This document shows, piece by piece, positions 49,293 through 49,376 of a stretch of 49,376 nt of DNA (positions are counted from its first letter, which is position 1; every line of letters begins with the position of its first letter). The DNA is from Anaerovibrio slackiae. Its GTDB lineage: Bacteria > Bacillota > Negativicutes > Selenomonadales > Selenomonadaceae. The notes beneath the pieces are model-generated. The model was not told the DNA's origin and did no database searches. It worked only from the letters and a program-made list of their open reading frames with translations. Position numbers and translations under genes: made by a program. Location: assembly GCF_009695585.1 (NCBI RefSeq), contig NZ_VUNR01000020.1, forward strand, positions 1 through 49,376, in the 5' to 3' direction.

Positions 49293-49376
49293 ATTCCCAC
49301 TTCTACGAGAACAGCCTTCTGCCTTGGCAAAAGGACTTACACACTCTCCGTGGGCGTTAATTTCCGTAATTCCTAC
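49266..49376 (-). CDS. tnpB: TnpB C-terminal fragment cut by the window edge
   Basis: The minus strand encodes 36 residues, GITEINAHGECVSP... to a TAG at 49266-49268. The GxTEINAxGE pattern is the usual sequence after the last catalytic residue and zinc finger of TnpB. The stop lies inside the terminal hairpin. The remainder is beyond the window. Confidence 0.7.
   Translation of the reverse strand, partial: VGITEINAHGECVSPFAKAEGCSRRSGNLPPQTPRR

Overview
The window looks like a 49.4 kb stretch of a low-to-mid GC bacterial chromosome, most likely a Bacillota of the Negativicutes/Selenomonas type. That placement is an inference from the AddAB nuclease, the tmRNA tag ANENYALAA, the rubredoxin and YitT genes and the Shine-Dalgarno-rich starts; no rRNA is present to confirm it. 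Both edges cut through IS200/IS605-type tnpB genes (N-terminal part at 1-111, C-terminal part at 49266-49376). The window may therefore be a contig that ends in copies of a repeated insertion sequence.

0-12.4 kb: a truncated GNAT acetyltransferase, a rhomboid protease, then a mostly minus-strand accessory cluster. It holds seven proteins with double-CxxC zinc ribbons, most with membrane segments; one is an AIM24-like protein and one carries a PH/GRAM-like domain. It also holds two paralogous secreted proteins, a coiled-coil/BamE-like protein, and a membrane Ser/Thr kinase divergent from an XRE-type regulator. Two families of repeated promoter blocks tie these genes together: a GGGTAAACA-type operator upstream of three transcription units, and a GGACAT-20 bp-TAnAAT block upstream of two zinc-ribbon units plus one orphan copy at 12.9 kb. 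A broken IS4-type transposase ends the region.

12.4-25.0 kb: a mobile island next to the 3' end of the tmRNA gene (ssrA, minus strand, 25005-25358). The last 12 nt of the tmRNA recur exactly at 13790-13801, so 13.8-25.0 kb is probably an 11.2 kb element between two direct att repeats. Its gene content resembles staphylococcal SCC elements: a DUF927 (Cch-like) helicase, a small protein and a large serine recombinase on the left arm; two DUF960 proteins, a DUF1643 protein, a second large serine recombinase and a RadC/JAB protein on the right arm. A 580 bp centre separates the arms. Cargo includes a family 2 glycosyltransferase and a ribbon-helix-helix gene pair. A second XRE-hairpin-hairpin-att module at 12.4-13.8 kb looks like the remnant of a tandem relative.

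25.4-35.2 kb: a signalling block with a hybrid histidine kinase, a DEDDh exonuclease, a second RNA polymerase alpha-like gene, two tiny HTH genes, a GGDEF-EAL protein and a PAS-GGDEF diguanylate cyclase.

35.3-49.2 kb: housekeeping genes on the minus strand: aroK-aroC, a hypothetical gene, addA-addB, an alpha/beta hydrolase, rubredoxin, a PHP phosphoesterase and a YitT-type membrane protein. GC content is visibly higher here.
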